Positions 47,901-57,079 are shown, counted from the first letter of the stretch. The stretch is 64,000 nucleotides of DNA from Blastomussa wellsi (GCA_947652115.1 OX393562.1:14828328-14892327), one strand, 5' to 3'. A program made the numbers and translations. The notes: generated by a model from the sequence alone, not told the origin.

Positions 47901-48332
47901 AATAATCTCGCTTTTTAAATCGGTATGTATTAAAGCTTACAATGTATACCATGTACTGTTCAAAACTGAAACCAACAAAAAAAAATGAAACTGTAATCAA
48001 AGTGAAAAATCGTCAATCGCAAAAATTCGACATGAAAATCACATTTTCTCGTGATAGAAATATGAAAAACCAACTACTCATCAATTTCGCTTTTTAGGTA
48101 TACAGAAGAAGATTCGCTTGTCCTATACTGCTTAGACACTACAGGGGATTTTACATGCTAACACATTACCTTTGCCGGTGCTCGGGGTTGCGGTGCCAAA
48201 AGAAATCGGTTGAGAATTAGAAGCTGGCACAAGGGTGGGTCCAAAGTTCAAATTCCCACCAAAATTTGCGAGAGAAATGCCGTGTAAAGGCGAATGTTTT
48301 TGCGGTGAATCAGAACTCTGTCTGTCCGCCAT
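29914..48332 (-). CDS. SEC23IP: SEC23-interacting protein (p125), DDHD-family
   Basis: Seventeen exons join in phase: 48332-48170, 46292-45340, 44680-44473, 43181-43092, 41639-41498, 41122-41020, 40669-40564, 39524-39490, 39281-39226, 38598-38415, 37064-36969, 36489-36176, 32153-32072, 31989-31899, 31213-31052, 30375-30243 and 29965-29914 (TAA). The product has 989 residues; human SEC23IP has about 1000. Order: Pro/Ser/Gln-rich disordered N-terminus (1-280), WWE-like domain (281-372, [15 protein letters not shown]), lipase-like core with VVHGIGP and GHSLG (Ser587), acidic linker, SAM (about 654-709), basic coiled region, DDHD domain (about 799-972, starting [10 protein letters not shown]). 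SEC23IP binds SEC23 of COPII at ER exit sites. The N-terminal extension separates it from DDHD2, which starts near the WWE. The internal MADLEH methionine at 46290 follows a splice acceptor and is not the start. Confidence 0.93.
32752..33282 (+). mobile_element. Inverted 5' duplication of a LINE fragment, split by a Penelope-type hairpin
   Basis: The right arm 33151-33282 belongs to the LINE that continues to 33612. The left arm is its reverse complement, in two pieces, 32752-32771 (gaaagtacatgatgaagaat) and 33041-33149, meeting at the near-perfect centre taaac-g-gttta. The split is made by the 256-bp element 32772-33027 and its 13-bp duplication CATGATGAAGAAT. Confidence 0.75.
32772..33027 (+). 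mobile_element. Penelope-type terminal repeat in inverted (hairpin) form
   Basis: The two arms (about 95 bp) share cttgaatctctttacggtgg and gacattatcaacccagttga in opposite orientation around agcgaatcgcc. A one-sided tail runs through gttatacttcccacc to ctctatt. CATGATGAAGAAT stands at 32759-32771 and 33028-33040. The core CCGACGA (32875-32881), a GGGC/GCTC stem and GAAACGTC (from 32895) match the hammerhead ribozyme layout, but position U4 is C. Hammerheads in inverted terminal repeats are typical of Penelope-like elements. Confidence 0.6.
33151..33612 (+). pseudogene. CR1/L2-type LINE 3' end
   Basis: An open frame from 33200 to 33505 carries the standard non-LTR C-terminus ([44 protein letters not shown]). 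It is followed by a short 3' UTR with gcgctatacaaatt and a (TTA)n tail, a common end for CR1/L2 clade LINEs. It is 5' truncated and inserted in intron 12 of SEC23IP. Confidence 0.8.
34314..34477. mobile_element. MITE with AGGCCCTTTGCA ends
   Basis: Left aggccctttgcatgaccc and right gggtcgtgcaaagggcct are inverted. The arms continue through catggtacaaaataac and ggtgagcaagctacgc. Its right part was later duplicated in the 120-bp repeat flanking the L1-like insert. Confidence 0.7.
34434..35360 (+). repeat. Identical 120-bp direct repeats flanking an L1-like insert
   Basis: 34434-34553 and 35241-35360 are identical by eye (both start agggtgttattttgtacc and end gcaacaccaagaa). They sit exactly at the two ends of the insert, as a target-site duplication would, but are far longer than usual. 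Confidence 0.85.
34554..35240 (+). pseudogene. 5'-truncated L1-like (Tx1/L1) LINE 3' end
   Basis: The open frame to 35000 has the zinc-knuckle zf-RVT signature ([19 protein letters not shown], then CSHTRQFW), found at the C-terminus of L1-type reverse transcriptases, and a basic end ([14 protein letters not shown]). After the stop lie a T-run, a G-run and an A-rich tail ending at the second 120-bp repeat. Truncated, with no polymerase domain; it lies in intron 12 of SEC23IP. Confidence 0.8.
35389..36157. mobile_element. MITE (same family as 22977 and 44229) carrying a nested element
   Basis: Outer ends gtttggttttcaacttagtg and cattTggctgaaaaccgttc are inverted. Family words aaaccaaa and ggccaaccac fit the copy in the PIM-like gene. 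The 519-bp TTAA element interrupts it, dating the outer one as older. Confidence 0.55.
35535..36053. mobile_element. TTAA-flanked foldback element (nested)
   Basis: TTAA at 35531-35534 and 36054-36057. Ends AGTGCCCCTAAGAC and GTCTTAGGGGCACT. The arms extend about 230 bp (cttgacatgagaagtcataa, ccaaggcttggttgcgattt). It shares the AGTGC start with the element at 7661 but has a different interior. Confidence 0.75.
37435..38389. mobile_element. TTAA-flanked element with GGTGGTAGACTTGAGTT ends, in SEC23IP intron 10
   Basis: TTAA at 37431-37434 and 38390-38393. Inverted ends of about 20 bp (GGTGGTAGACTTGAGTT and its complement). The 955-bp interior has no transposase; a smaller inverted pair, gggagcccgga/ccgggctccc, lies at 37705-37825. 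The right end stands about 20 bp from the donor of exon 10. Confidence 0.65.
39698..39877. mobile_element. Small TTAA-flanked repeat
   Basis: TTAA at 39694-39697 and 39878-39881, ends GGTGGC and GCCACC. The interior contains ttgctatggtaaccagtgg, aaaataatcaaaacttg and catcaactgataaacagtgg, shared with 28276-28440 and, more weakly, with 11780-11930. Confidence 0.6.
40146..40532 (-). mobile_element. Penelope-type inverted terminal repeats with hammerhead-like cores
   Basis: Two arms of about 161 bp (40191-40351 and 40361-40521) are near-perfect inverted copies. A 32-bp one-sided tail lies at 40159-40190. CACCATGTCTTAC duplicates at 40146-40158 and 40520-40532. On each arm CTGATGA (40428-40434 plus; 40278-40284 minus) is followed by a GCCG...CGGC stem (perfect on the minus arm, one change on the plus arm) and GAAA. 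That is the hammerhead core, a known feature of Penelope-like element terminal repeats. The stem after GAAA is weak, so cleavage is unproven. Confidence 0.6.
41290..41460 (+). mobile_element. SINE remnant of the 47365 family
   Basis: Shared words include tctggccagggacac, gcgtcccatccagtggg and agtagaaatactcctagtc, with a short GT repeat. The tRNA head is mostly lost. Confidence 0.5.
41735..41830. repeat. Fragment of an AATGGGTCATTCCAGAAA-type repeat
   Basis: The words cccaatgggt and ccagaaaaaatccac recur in reverse at about 42835-42890, next to a G run. These are edges of one dispersed family; no gene. Confidence 0.4.
41832..41993 (+). mobile_element. Solo Penelope-type terminal repeat
   Basis: This is a single-arm copy of the element at 32772. 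It begins near the hammerhead-like core (CCGACGA at 41842-41848, GAAACGTC from 41862) and runs to the same tctatt end. It has a few substitutions and no inverted partner. Confidence 0.6.
42576..42930. repeat. Poly-G/poly-C containing repeat
   Basis: Runs of C7-8 and G14 surround catctgccggg and create proline-rich frames on one strand. Shares ccagaaaaaatccac with 41735-41830. No coding support. Confidence 0.45.
43205..43670 (-). mobile_element. Two adjacent tRNA-derived SINE copies
   Basis: On the minus strand TAGCTCAGTGGTT (A-box region) and GGGTTCAAATCCC (B box; plus-strand positions 43239-43251 and 43526-43538) form clear tRNA-like bodies. Both are accompanied by the same gactctatggtgagcaaggg and caaatgtggg words and by a tttcaatgt/acattgacat border. 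The acceptor ends do not pair well, so they are SINE heads, not tRNA genes. Both lie in SEC23IP intron 3. Confidence 0.7.
44229..44464. mobile_element. Truncated MITE abutting the exon 3 donor of SEC23IP
   Basis: Family words gtgatccaatcaaactc, gtaattacacgt, attggttttggttt and catttgaaaaccactc match the copy at 22977-23260. The right end lies about 8 bp from the exon 3/intron 3 border at 44473. Confidence 0.6.
47365..47650 (+). mobile_element. tRNA-derived SINE (second family), best copy
   Basis: A-box region ggcctaatggctagtg and B box GGTTCGAGCC (47413-47422) mark the promoter. The body holds aggcaagacactgtactctc, gtataaatgggtacc, ctgcgatggactagcatccc and gaaaccaggataagctc. Relatives: 20300, 24180, 41290 and 61830. 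In SEC23IP intron 1. Confidence 0.75.
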
Positions 48333-48865
48333 CTTGGAAATGGACACGTCAGAACAATGCGGTGTGATCGCAGGCTCGTGAAGACAGTTCGAAAATACTT
48401 ATTGCGGGCCTACAAATAATATGCGGGAGGTGGTCAATATTATACTAACAATTTTTGCAATACCTTACAATTGGAAGACTTGAAATGTTACTTCCTCTGT
48501 CATCCTTCAAATAAGTAAGACTCTAACTTCTCTCGAGCTGATCTAGTTCAAGCGCGCGCATACGCTCAATAGCGCGAACCTACATTGTAAATCATACCGC
48601 TTACTCCAACGAACAAGTTTTTCTCCGATAATTTCCGTTTTGATACAATATCAAATTGAGGCTGCGAAGAGTATAGTTTTTGTCGCCCCCTACAGTTGAA
48701 CAGCCTTCAGTTTTTTTGCAGACCCCAGCAAAATGATTCAATTTTTAAAGGCAAGCCAGTCACACGTGCACAGATCAACAATGATGGCGTAGTATTTCAA
48801 CGGAATTTTTAATTTTTGCTTCCCGCGATAAAAGGAAATTTTTTTACAAACAGTTTTGGCCAAGA
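48333..48865. promoter_or_regulatory. Shared bidirectional promoter region of SEC23IP and the MARCH-like gene
   Basis: The start codons of two divergent genes are 534 bp apart with nothing coding between. The part nearest SEC23IP is richer in CpG (gcgcgcgcatacgctc, agcgcgaacc). I see no clear TATA box. A shared CpG-type promoter is inference. Confidence 0.55.
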
Positions 48866-50986
48866 ATGGGCTCAAACGAAATGATGAATCAGGATAGTAA
48901 TCGATCTGGAGATTTTCAGCATCATGAAAGGGAACACTCGGTAAGTTGGGTATTTTTTTTACTGCGTAGGTGAATGCATAAATCGCGAAAATGGACACCA
49001 GGTAAGATTTCAAACTTTATTTCAGCTTTTCAAAGGAAAAATATATTTTCAGCTTAATTTCAAGTCAATACAAATTCTTTAATACAGTATGCTTTGGTCA
49101 CCTATGAGATAACAAGCAACTCAAGCACAGTCCCAATTTGTTTTTAACATGCCAATGAGGGTCAATGTGCTGTCAAAAGGAAATGCTCAAATACAGATGA
49201 TGAGAATACAACGTCAAAAATTCAACAGCTCAAAAACGTGTTTATAGGCAATGGAAACCTACGAAAAGTAGTTAGGTTTTGTTAAAATTACTATGCCGGT
49301 GAACTGAAGCTAAATATGTTGTGATACTATCAGGAGCTTTAGATCACAACTTGAAAAAGTGCCTGACTTTTTCAAGTTCTGTCCTTGTGATTTAGAAAAA
49401 TTGATGAAAACTGTTTACAGTCACCCTCTTCCTTAAACAATTTGCTTGATATCCCTTTCTTTATGTTCTAGGAGCATTTCCTGTACGGATGAAAGAACTT
49501 ATTCGAAATGGCCATTTTACTGAAAAAGCCAAAAATGTCGGTGACAAAAATGTCCGTGAAAAATTTCAGTATGTATGAAATAAAAACATTACACCATGGA
49601 AAGTGCTTGAACGATTTTATTCACTCGCTGCTATGCATCAAAAAGCTCACTCGTTCGTTGCACTCGATCGTTCGTTTTTTGATGCATAGCAACTCGTGAA
49701 TCGTTCGTGGAATAATCTCTGTTTGTTACATGCACAACAGGCGTAAATAGTACAATGAACGAACTGAAAAATCTCACGAAAACAGAGGCAGCCTTGTCAA
49801 ATGCAGCAAAACCCACACACCAAGTTACTGGTTTAAAAAGGTTTAGATTGTTTGGGTATTAAATTTAACTCTTCATGATTATTGCCGCAGTTAGATTATG
49901 TCTGCGACGCAGACTACATGGTTAACGAACAAATAATTATTATAATTTATTCTTTTAATTCAGATTTTATCGATTGAATGCCTCAGTATCAATGGAAGTG
50001 ATAATTCTACACCAAGCTGTCGGATATGCCAGACATCCGGGAACTCTGAGCCGGAAGTAGGGGAGCTCCTTCCTTGTCCTTGTGATTGCAGGGGTAGCCT
50101 CGGTTTCGTGCATAACCAATGTATGGAGAGATGGCTGCGCGTGCGCAACCAGGACACCTGTGAATTGTGTCATTTTAAGTTCGAGACCAAGAGAAGATTG
50201 AAACCACTTAACGAGGTAGGTTGGGTTTCGAATACGCTGCGTCGCTAAGCAACATCCGTAAACAGGCCCATCGGAACTAGAAAAATATAAAGTGAAACGC
50301 GTAGAAACACGCTTGGTTGGTGAAAAGACAACAGCGATTGGAAATTTAACTAGTGTCCAATACAATATTACTATGCCTTATGTATGTATAACGAATCTAC
50401 CGTGCAGACCTAGGACCCTACAGATTTGCAAACGCCTCCAAATAATACAGTACCCTAAAGAAACAAGTGCGAAGCCAAAAAGAAATAGGTAGAAAAACCA
50501 AATTAACAGGGAATGTACAAATGCGACTACCGAACTACATACATCATGGCATAAAAAAAAAAGCACTTTGAGAAATAGTGAAATAGGGGCATCTGTAACC
50601 ATTTCCTCTTTGCATTGTTTCAGTGGCACTTTGGTCAAGCCCTGGAAATGCTAAGCAACGACGAGAAAGGGATTCTTGTGCTTGGATTTGTAAACTTCAT
50701 ACTTCTTCTACTCGAAATCCCTTTCGTCTACTACGTGGTCAAGACAAACGCAACATATTTTCTGAGACAAATAAATGGCACGGATTCAAATCAAGAAACG
50801 TCTCCGGAGGTTTACACAATGCTCTTGGTACTACTGCTAATCTTCTCAATCGTGCTCTTTGCGTCATCGCTCACTTTCACCGTGTTTGGCTTCAAAGTAT
50901 TTCGCAAGATTTTGAGCCTCAGTCGAGAGGTTGTCCTCATCATTCCCATACGGCAAGAACCATTGGAAGACGAAGATGTCGTGTAG
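48866..50986 (+). CDS. MARCH-like RING-CH E3 ubiquitin ligase
   Basis: Three exons join in phase 0: 48866-48940, 49964-50215 and 50624-50986 (TAG), giving 229 residues. Residues 44-94 form a complete RING-CH (C4HC3) finger: C44, C47, C65, C67, H75, C78, C91 and C94, with the typical GSLGFVHNQCMERWL block. Two hydrophobic segments follow (about 125-148 and 174-199). The loop between them has two N-glycosylation sequons (NAT151, NGT160), so it should face the lumen with both ends cytosolic. Size and plan match vertebrate MARCHF2/3-type ligases, which ubiquitinate membrane proteins in endosomes and the secretory pathway. The exact subfamily cannot be assigned by eye. The start has a good context (agaATGG) and no upstream ATG competes in the exon. 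Confidence 0.88.
49215..49500 (+). repeat. Dispersed repeat, copy 1
   Basis: Shares in order ggaaacctac, tgaactgaagc/tgtactgaaga, caggagctttagatc, caacttgaaaa and gaaagaact with 55130-55415. Lies in the first intron of the MARCH-like gene. Confidence 0.55.
49608..49709. repeat. Short hairpin
   Basis: Arms of about 33 bp (cgctgctatgcatcaaaaag and ttttttgatgcatagcaac, extended by aacgatt/aatcgtt) around cactcgttcgttgcactcg. Probably a tiny MITE. Confidence 0.55.
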
Positions 50987-51059
50987 TCATTGTAACCCAA
51001 AACCAAGAGAATATAGCCACTTTGCTAATAACAAGTGAACCTGCTTTGAAAAGCCTATT

Positions 51060-51420
51060 TTGAGGTTTCTGGAACAAGCTATATATAATTTTAAAAAATA
51101 TTTAAACATTACAAACAATTCCAAAAGTTATTATTCGACTATAAACGCCACTTCGTGGCTTATTGAATATCTACCAGTACAGACATCTGATCGTTTTCCA
51201 TGAACCAAGTTCCCAGGACTTTTTCTTTCTTGTTCCTTTTCCCGCCCGTCCCTCATGAAGAAGGGAAAAGCCACGGGAACGAGGTTAATCATGAGAGTGA
51301 CGTAAAAACGTACCCCCTACGTCTTTGCCGTCGGTTTTGAACAGTAGCCATTAATTGCAGGAATGGCTCCGGGCTCGGAATGCACTGGGAACGAGTTTGG
51401 TTAGCTAAATTAGACTACAA
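51060..51420. other. No gene seen; 3' flank of the MARCH-like gene
   Basis: AT-rich sequence with no clear AATAAA close to the stop. An inverted pair cccgcccgtccctcatgaag / gaagggaaaagccacgggaa lies near 51240-51280. Confidence 0.4.
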
Positions 51421-51425
51421 AATCA

Positions 51426-51572
51426 CCCTGGTTAGCCTTTTATAACACTGCGGTTAGCCTACTAAGCAATCCGGTTAGCCTACTGAGCACTGCGGTTAGC
51501 CTATTAAGCAATCCGGTTAGCCTACTTTTGCATTCCGGTTAGCCTACTAAGCAGTGCGGTTATGCGGTTAGC
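51426..51572. repeat. Minisatellite of about 24-bp units
   Basis: About six imperfect units of the form CGGTTAGCCTACTAAGCA(A/G)T follow one another, then the run ends with tgcggttatgcggttagc. Directly left of the SINE at 51588. Confidence 0.8.
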
Positions 51573-51587
51573 TCTCAAGAATGGTAA

Positions 51588-51797
51588 GGGTAACACGATA
51601 AAATCTTAAAATTTTCGGTGTCTGGCAGCCGGGCCTCGGTAGTGTAGTGGTTAGTAGGAATAGCTTGTGTTCTGGGTTACCCGGAATCGATTCCACCTCT
51701 GTGCTTTTATAATTGACTTTTTTTTTCTCTTTATTAGACGAAAAAAAATCAAAGTCTAAAAAAATCTAAGTGTCCCGGAGCCATTCCTGCATTTAAC
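51588..51797 (+). mobile_element. tRNA-derived SINE, copy 2 of the 715 family
   Basis: Head GTAACACGATAAAA, A-box-like GGTAGTGTAGTGGTTAGTA (51638-51656), B box GGAATCGATTCC (51682-51693), tail AAAATCTAAGTGTCCCGGAG and CCATTCCTG. Same layout as 715-908 with about 20-30% difference in the tRNA part. Confidence 0.75.
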
Positions 51798-52541
51798 GCC
51801 ATGTGTTTTGAACTAGTAACAAAGCCTTAACTTATTAGACTTTTAATACATTCTCATTATAAACTCGATACTAATTCTTAGCAATTAAAACTGGCATTAT
51901 GGCAAAGGACACTTTTAATGGGCCAATGTTTCGACCAGTACAACTAGTCTTCTTCAGAGCCAATGCTGCTAAGATGTTATTCATAGTTGTGTGGTTCCTT
52001 CTAATTCTTAGCATTCTAAGTTACATTCCTTGAACAAATGCAAGTGCTGTTTTCGGCAAATCGTCGTGAAAGTACTCGAAGAATTTTCGATTTTTCTTCG
52101 CTGACCAAAACGAAGTAAGAGTTCTCCTAGCAGATTGTCGCACCCAAGTGATGCGAAGACTCTATGAAATAATCTTGCCGCAATTAAAAATTTTGCCTAA
52201 AGCGCGTGCATTCAGATGATTTGAGAAGCACTCGTTTGCTTTGACTACATGAGAAAACGAACACACGCGAGCTAGCCACCACAAAGCATATAGCCCTTCT
52301 TTCTTTCTTCTTAGGATACTCCATAAAAATACACCATGTGCTTGGCTGTACTGTGCTCGCATCATTACAACTGAAATTTTCGAAAACTCGATAAATTATA
52401 TTCAAAGTATTACAAAAATCTTTCGATCACAATAAATATCTGCGCAAATCATTCAATCTTCTATGACGATTTAAGTAAAAAAATTCCAAGAAACAGTTAA
52501 GGATAAATAGTCTGTTGAACCTTCGAGCAATGACGCCCTAT

Positions 52542-55500
52542 TTAGAAAGATATCTCCTCGTGAAAACTTCTTCCTCGAAATCTCCTATAATACACGTTGC
52601 TATAGAGTCCTCCTTGGGTCCCTGTGGCCAAAAGTACCCCGTATAACGTCCCGTCCGGTCGAAGTGCTATGGCAAGCCCAACCAGACGATTCGATTTCAG
52701 CTCCTTAAGAGAGGCCCTTGTTGATCTATTGAGATGGAACACTTTTCGAGCCGCTGATAGGGACCATAAACCAAAAGGTTCAAAACATACCTAAGGATTG
52801 GAGGATAAGACGAGTAAAATTACGGAATACAATATTTCAATGGCTCTTTGTTTGTTTGTTTGTCTCTTTCTTTGTCTGTTTCTTGGACTGACGGTCTAAC
52901 GGCACTACTTCAGTGCAAAACTGATTGACTTAAACTTCTTACTTAGTTTCTAAACATGCCCTTGGATGCTAGAATTTCTGAGTATTTGATTTTGCGCCTG
53001 CATGCCTGCCTACCTGCCTAGCTACATGCCTGACTGACAGCTCACTTGATCGACTGACTGTTGATGGATGAATGGACGGACGGATTAATCTGCCTGCCTG
53101 ACTGTCGAATGAATCACTGACTGACTGCTACACCGACTGATCTACAAACTGGATGACTGACTGATTGACTGACTGACTGACTGACGGACGGACGGACGGA
53201 CGCACGAATGAACGGACTGAATGACAACCTCACTGACTTATTGACTGACTAAGTCATGGTAGTTGAATTCAACTTTGCATGCTAGGTATTGAAGATGTCG
53301 CGCGCGTGATGAATCAGTGCAACGACCATGATTCCTTGTGCGCACGTCTCATAGAGAGAATCGTGGATATGATTGACTGACCGACTGACTGACTGACTTG
53401 ATTGACTGACTGACTGACTGACATTTTGTACCTTGGTTATGGCGGACTCCTTCTCTAAAACTTTTGGAATCACGTCCACAGCAAAAAATCCACTTTTCAA
53501 CATCTTTTTAGCGGAAGGATATAAATGATACACACTACTTGGGACAAGATCTCTGTATCTACCACTGGCCGCGTATTTTACTGTGGCGTTACATTCTTGA
53601 GCAAGAAATGATGTCGCGGGCGCAGGTGATTGATCTACGAGAATAGGAGGGGAGCTATCTGCAAGAGACATAAAAGATTCACCTAAGATCTTAACTACAC
53701 AAGGTAAATGGCCCGCGAAAACAAGTTTAAGTCACTTTTGCCCATTAAACCCGGCCAAACGAAGATGAGAGCAGATGAGAGTTCCAACTCTCGCTGTCAT
53801 TTGGCCTGAAACTCTTATGCACTCTCCCATTCTCGTCCCATAGCCCTTTTCGTTTCTCTTAGCCGGCGGGGCCTTGGGGACATAGGATTTTCAGTCCTAG
53901 ATTCATGTATAATTATATACTACTAATATTTCTACATGTTGTGTGCTGCAATATGGCGGCCGGCAAACATTTTGACTTCCGTTTAAGATTTCTTTGTTCT
54001 CAAACAGCCAATAAAAAATCTTTTTTTATCCTATGTCCCCAGAGCCCTTCGTTTATCGTGCGTGCCAAGGTCCAGCCGGCTAAGAGAAACGAAAAGGGCT
54101 ATGGGGACGAGAATGGCACTCTCCTGAACTCTCCAGTCTCGTGAGGTCTCATTGACTTTGAACGTGTACGTATGGATGTGATCAAATTAGAGTCGATGGC
54201 AGTTTTCTCTCGTTTAGCCTGAGTTGATGATAGTCGATGAGAGCTGACGAAAACTCTCATGAGAGTCAACCCTTATCTTTGTTCGGCTCGGGCTTTATGG
54301 CGAGAAACGAACAGATTTTAGTCTTTTAATTAGAATGCTACCATGCTCGCAGCCTCTCCACCCTTGGATGGGAAGACAGAGCAGAAGCTTTCCCTAACAT
54401 TTGCTACTGTTGATACAAGTGAAACGGAAGTTCTTAAAAAAATTTGCGGCGAAACGCGGCGAAAACTACCTATTCTAAAAATACCGAAGCTCTGAGATGA
54501 ACACATATGCATTTTCCCCTTTCAAACGAACATTACTGCAAAATATTATGAATCTCTGCTCAAAGCAAAAGATTAGCTCATAGGAAGTGCGCTTTGCGCT
54601 CGAAAAATGATGAAGAGACTGACGCTTTGGGGGTCCGCACGGTTTATGATATTTTACGCTAAGGTATGGGCAAAGGTCAGCCGCCGCCGGCGAGCGAAAA
54701 ATTACTCCAAAGTGCGTCACGGCGTTTGCAGATTAGTAAAAAAATCGGTACAATAATCTCTTGATTATACCATATATGAACGCGCAGAATTACTAATTGA
54801 GTAGAATACTTTTAAATATACCAAAAATTGCAACTTACATGCATGGACACAAGCGGCTGCCGGACAGTCACGTGCTTCCATAGAGACACCCACACAGTGA
54901 GCAGAGTCTTCCAAGGACAGACAAACTCTGCGGCGATGCTGTTGTCCTTCTTGACAGTACTTTCTCTTGCTGCAGACACTCCATGGACCCCACAAACCCC
55001 ACACGGCCAGGGGAAGAACGTCTGAGGTTTCTGACGCCGGGACAAAATGTAAAACATTTTTCTTTTACTGATTTGCAACAAATTAAAGCATTCAGTCAAA
55101 TTTCGACTTTTTTAACGAGGGTAGCGAGAGGTGTTGTCACGAGCATAAGATGTATTTACACCACTGGAAACCTACAAATAGTAGTCCAGTTTTGTAAAAA
55201 AAAAAGTTACTGCGCCATTGTACTGAAGATATAAAAAGAGTGATATAATTTTAACACCACCAGGAGCTTTAGATCTCAACTTGAAAAGGTCATACTGACT
55301 TTTCCGAGCTCTGTACGTGCTTATGGTTTGGGGCAAAAGCTAACACTTAATTCCGGCTCTTCCTGCTATATTCCTTTGATGTGCCAGGAACAGTTCGGGC
55401 ATGAGCGAAAGAACTCAGTCATAGGTTTAGTGCCGTTTAACTAAAAAAAGCTACAAATTGAAAAAGTCTCCCGTTGACAGTGTCCCTCAAAATTCAGGTT

Positions 55501-57075
55501 GTCGACTAACGGGAGAAGATGTGTTCGTATTCTATATACAAGTATGTTTCCTATCATTCATAATTTCTTTTTATGGTTGTTTTCAGCAATTATTTGTTTG
55601 TTTGTTTGTATGTATGCTTGTTTTGTAGGGTATAGGATAAGTTGCAGCAGATGAGAAGAGAAGACAATATGAAGAAAATATGAGGAAAATGAAGACTCGC
55701 TTTTTTATCTCGCTCTATTGAGAGCTGTGCCCTTTGTTTATAAATGATAGGAAACATACTTGTATATAAAATACGAACACATCTTCTCCCGTTAGTCGAT
55801 GCTAATGCTAATGCTAATGCTCACCAGCGTCCCCTTCTGGTTTGTAAGCTGTCGATTGTGTTGATTCGGTTCCCCAATCAAACGGTTCCATTTCTAGTGG
55901 TTGATCTAACCGTCTACTGAACCAGGTCTTTGTGAAAGAAGGTTGATATTCCATGCGCAGAGCAAACAGAGCGAAGCCAAGAATAACACACACAAACGAA
56001 ACGAATTTGATGAGAGGAACAACATGGTTTTCCTGAAAACGAAAAACCATCAACATTCTAATTTTACAATAATAAAAAAGTACATATCCATCTTGCCGGC
56101 TCAATCACCCAATGTATATGTAACGACCCTGTGCCAAATTTCAATTTCAATAATTTCAAGGTTAACTAAAGAAGATATTATAAATTAGTATATTTTCAGC
56201 TCCGACTATTGCCTTTCTAGCTTTTTGATTGGCTAAAAAACTCCGACTATGAGCCAATAGTCGGAGTTTTACGTCATATGGAAAATAGTGCGCCAAGTTT
56301 TTAACTTCAGCCCTCTATAATGGCCGACACTGGCAGGTTTCAGGAGCTGTCTCCCACAAAAATTCAAGAGATATGGTTTGAGAATTTACTAAAACAATTA
56401 TTCCATTCGCCCTTGTTGGATATGAAGTGATTATAACCAACTCGCGCTACGCGCTCGTTGGTTATTTTATCACTTCATATCCAACGCGGGCTCATGGAAT
56501 AATTGTTATACATTAGTGACTTGCTTACTGAGAAATCTGGTTTGTCGATGGGGACTCCCGACCGGCACTCCTACACGCTTAATAAGCACCCTTATTATCT
56601 TTTTACAAGATTCTAATTTACCTCACTATACAATTCTTTTTTTACGAGCATTGTTTTCAGAATACGTTAATGAACTATGTTTTGGCGAGCGACTTGTACA
56701 CGTTTAGGATTTGGCAATTCTGTTATGCATCTCTCTAGGAAAAGTTAGGGTATTTAGACAATTTCAGGAATGAACAATATGAATAATCAAAACTTTGTTT
56801 GGCCGCAAAACTATCGTCGAGGTAAAATTAAATAGGAAGTTACATTACTCAGGTTTCATTATTACAAAAAATATCTCTGTTCATACAACGGATGATTTAA
56901 AAAAAAAAACTCAGATTTGCGACTCATATTGCGACAAGTAAATTGCCCTGGATTAAATTAGAAGTGATTTTAAAAATCGACTGACCTCGCTACTCTTCTC
57001 AACGGCTGCTTCTTGAGCTACGTAGAAAGCAACTATTTCTTCGTCTGGACGGCACCATTTTCCTTTCGATTCCAT
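52542..57075 (-). CDS. Type II membrane protein with one thrombospondin type 1 repeat
   Basis: Five exons join in phase: 57075-56986, 56032-55825, 55030-54839, 53658-53432 and 52790-52542 (TAA). They encode 321 residues. The 39-residue hydrophilic N-terminus lacks a signal peptide. A hydrophobic segment at about 34-55 (FVSFVCVILGFALFAL) then follows, which predicts a cytosolic N-terminus and an extracellular rest. Exon 3 encodes a TSR: WGLWGPWSVC (110-119) and cysteines 119, 125, 136, 145, 155 and 160. The C-terminal 160 residues (exons 4-5) match no family I know; a sequon NAT (QECNATV) supports a lumenal location. TSRs bind glycans and matrix proteins; in cnidarians they occur in many surface proteins. 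Exon 5 was chosen with acceptor tccaatccttag because only that keeps the frame. The last exon could also be extended or alternative. Confidence 0.8.
53029..53421. repeat. GACT/GACG tetranucleotide repeat region
   Basis: Blocks of gactgactgactgac and gacggacggacggac (about 53100-53232 and 53365-53421) are interrupted by unique sequence. The right block stops 10 bases before the exon 4 donor of the TSR gene. Confidence 0.8.
53823..54127. mobile_element. Inverted-repeat element in the TSR gene
   Basis: Arms of about 65-100 bp share cattctcgtcccatagccc, ttcgtttctcttagccggc and ggggacatagga in opposite orientation around a non-repeated centre that includes gcaatatggcggccggc. A further outer pair (atgagagcagatgagag, gatgagagctgacg) may widen the element to about 53750-54300. 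Confidence 0.65.
55130..55415 (+). repeat. Dispersed repeat, copy 2
   Basis: See the shared words listed for 49215-49500. Lies in intron 2 of the TSR gene. Confidence 0.55.
55502..55799. mobile_element. Inverted-repeat element next to the exon 2 donor of the TSR gene
   Basis: Ends TCGACTAACGGGAGAAGATG and its complement. The arms (about 62 bp) continue through tgttcgtatt and acaagtatgtttcctatcat. A GCTAAT trinucleotide-pair repeat separates its right end from the exon 2 border at 55825. Confidence 0.75.
56210..56512. mobile_element. Two small hairpins (MITE-like)
   Basis: 56392-56512 has arms aacaattattccattcgc, ttggatatgaagtgatt and ataaccaac around tcgcgctacgcgctc. At 56210-56275 ctccgactat and atagtcggag form a smaller one. 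Both lie in intron 1 of the TSR gene. Confidence 0.65.
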
Positions 57076-57079
57076 GTTG

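Noticed and set aside
51426..51572. CRISPR-like array
   Set aside because: Units are tandem with no unique spacers, in a eukaryotic genome; it is a minisatellite.
52742..52765. Acceptor ccctatcag as the start of the last TSR-gene exon
   Set aside because: It would put the exon out of phase with exon 4; the acceptor at 52791 keeps one open frame to the stop.
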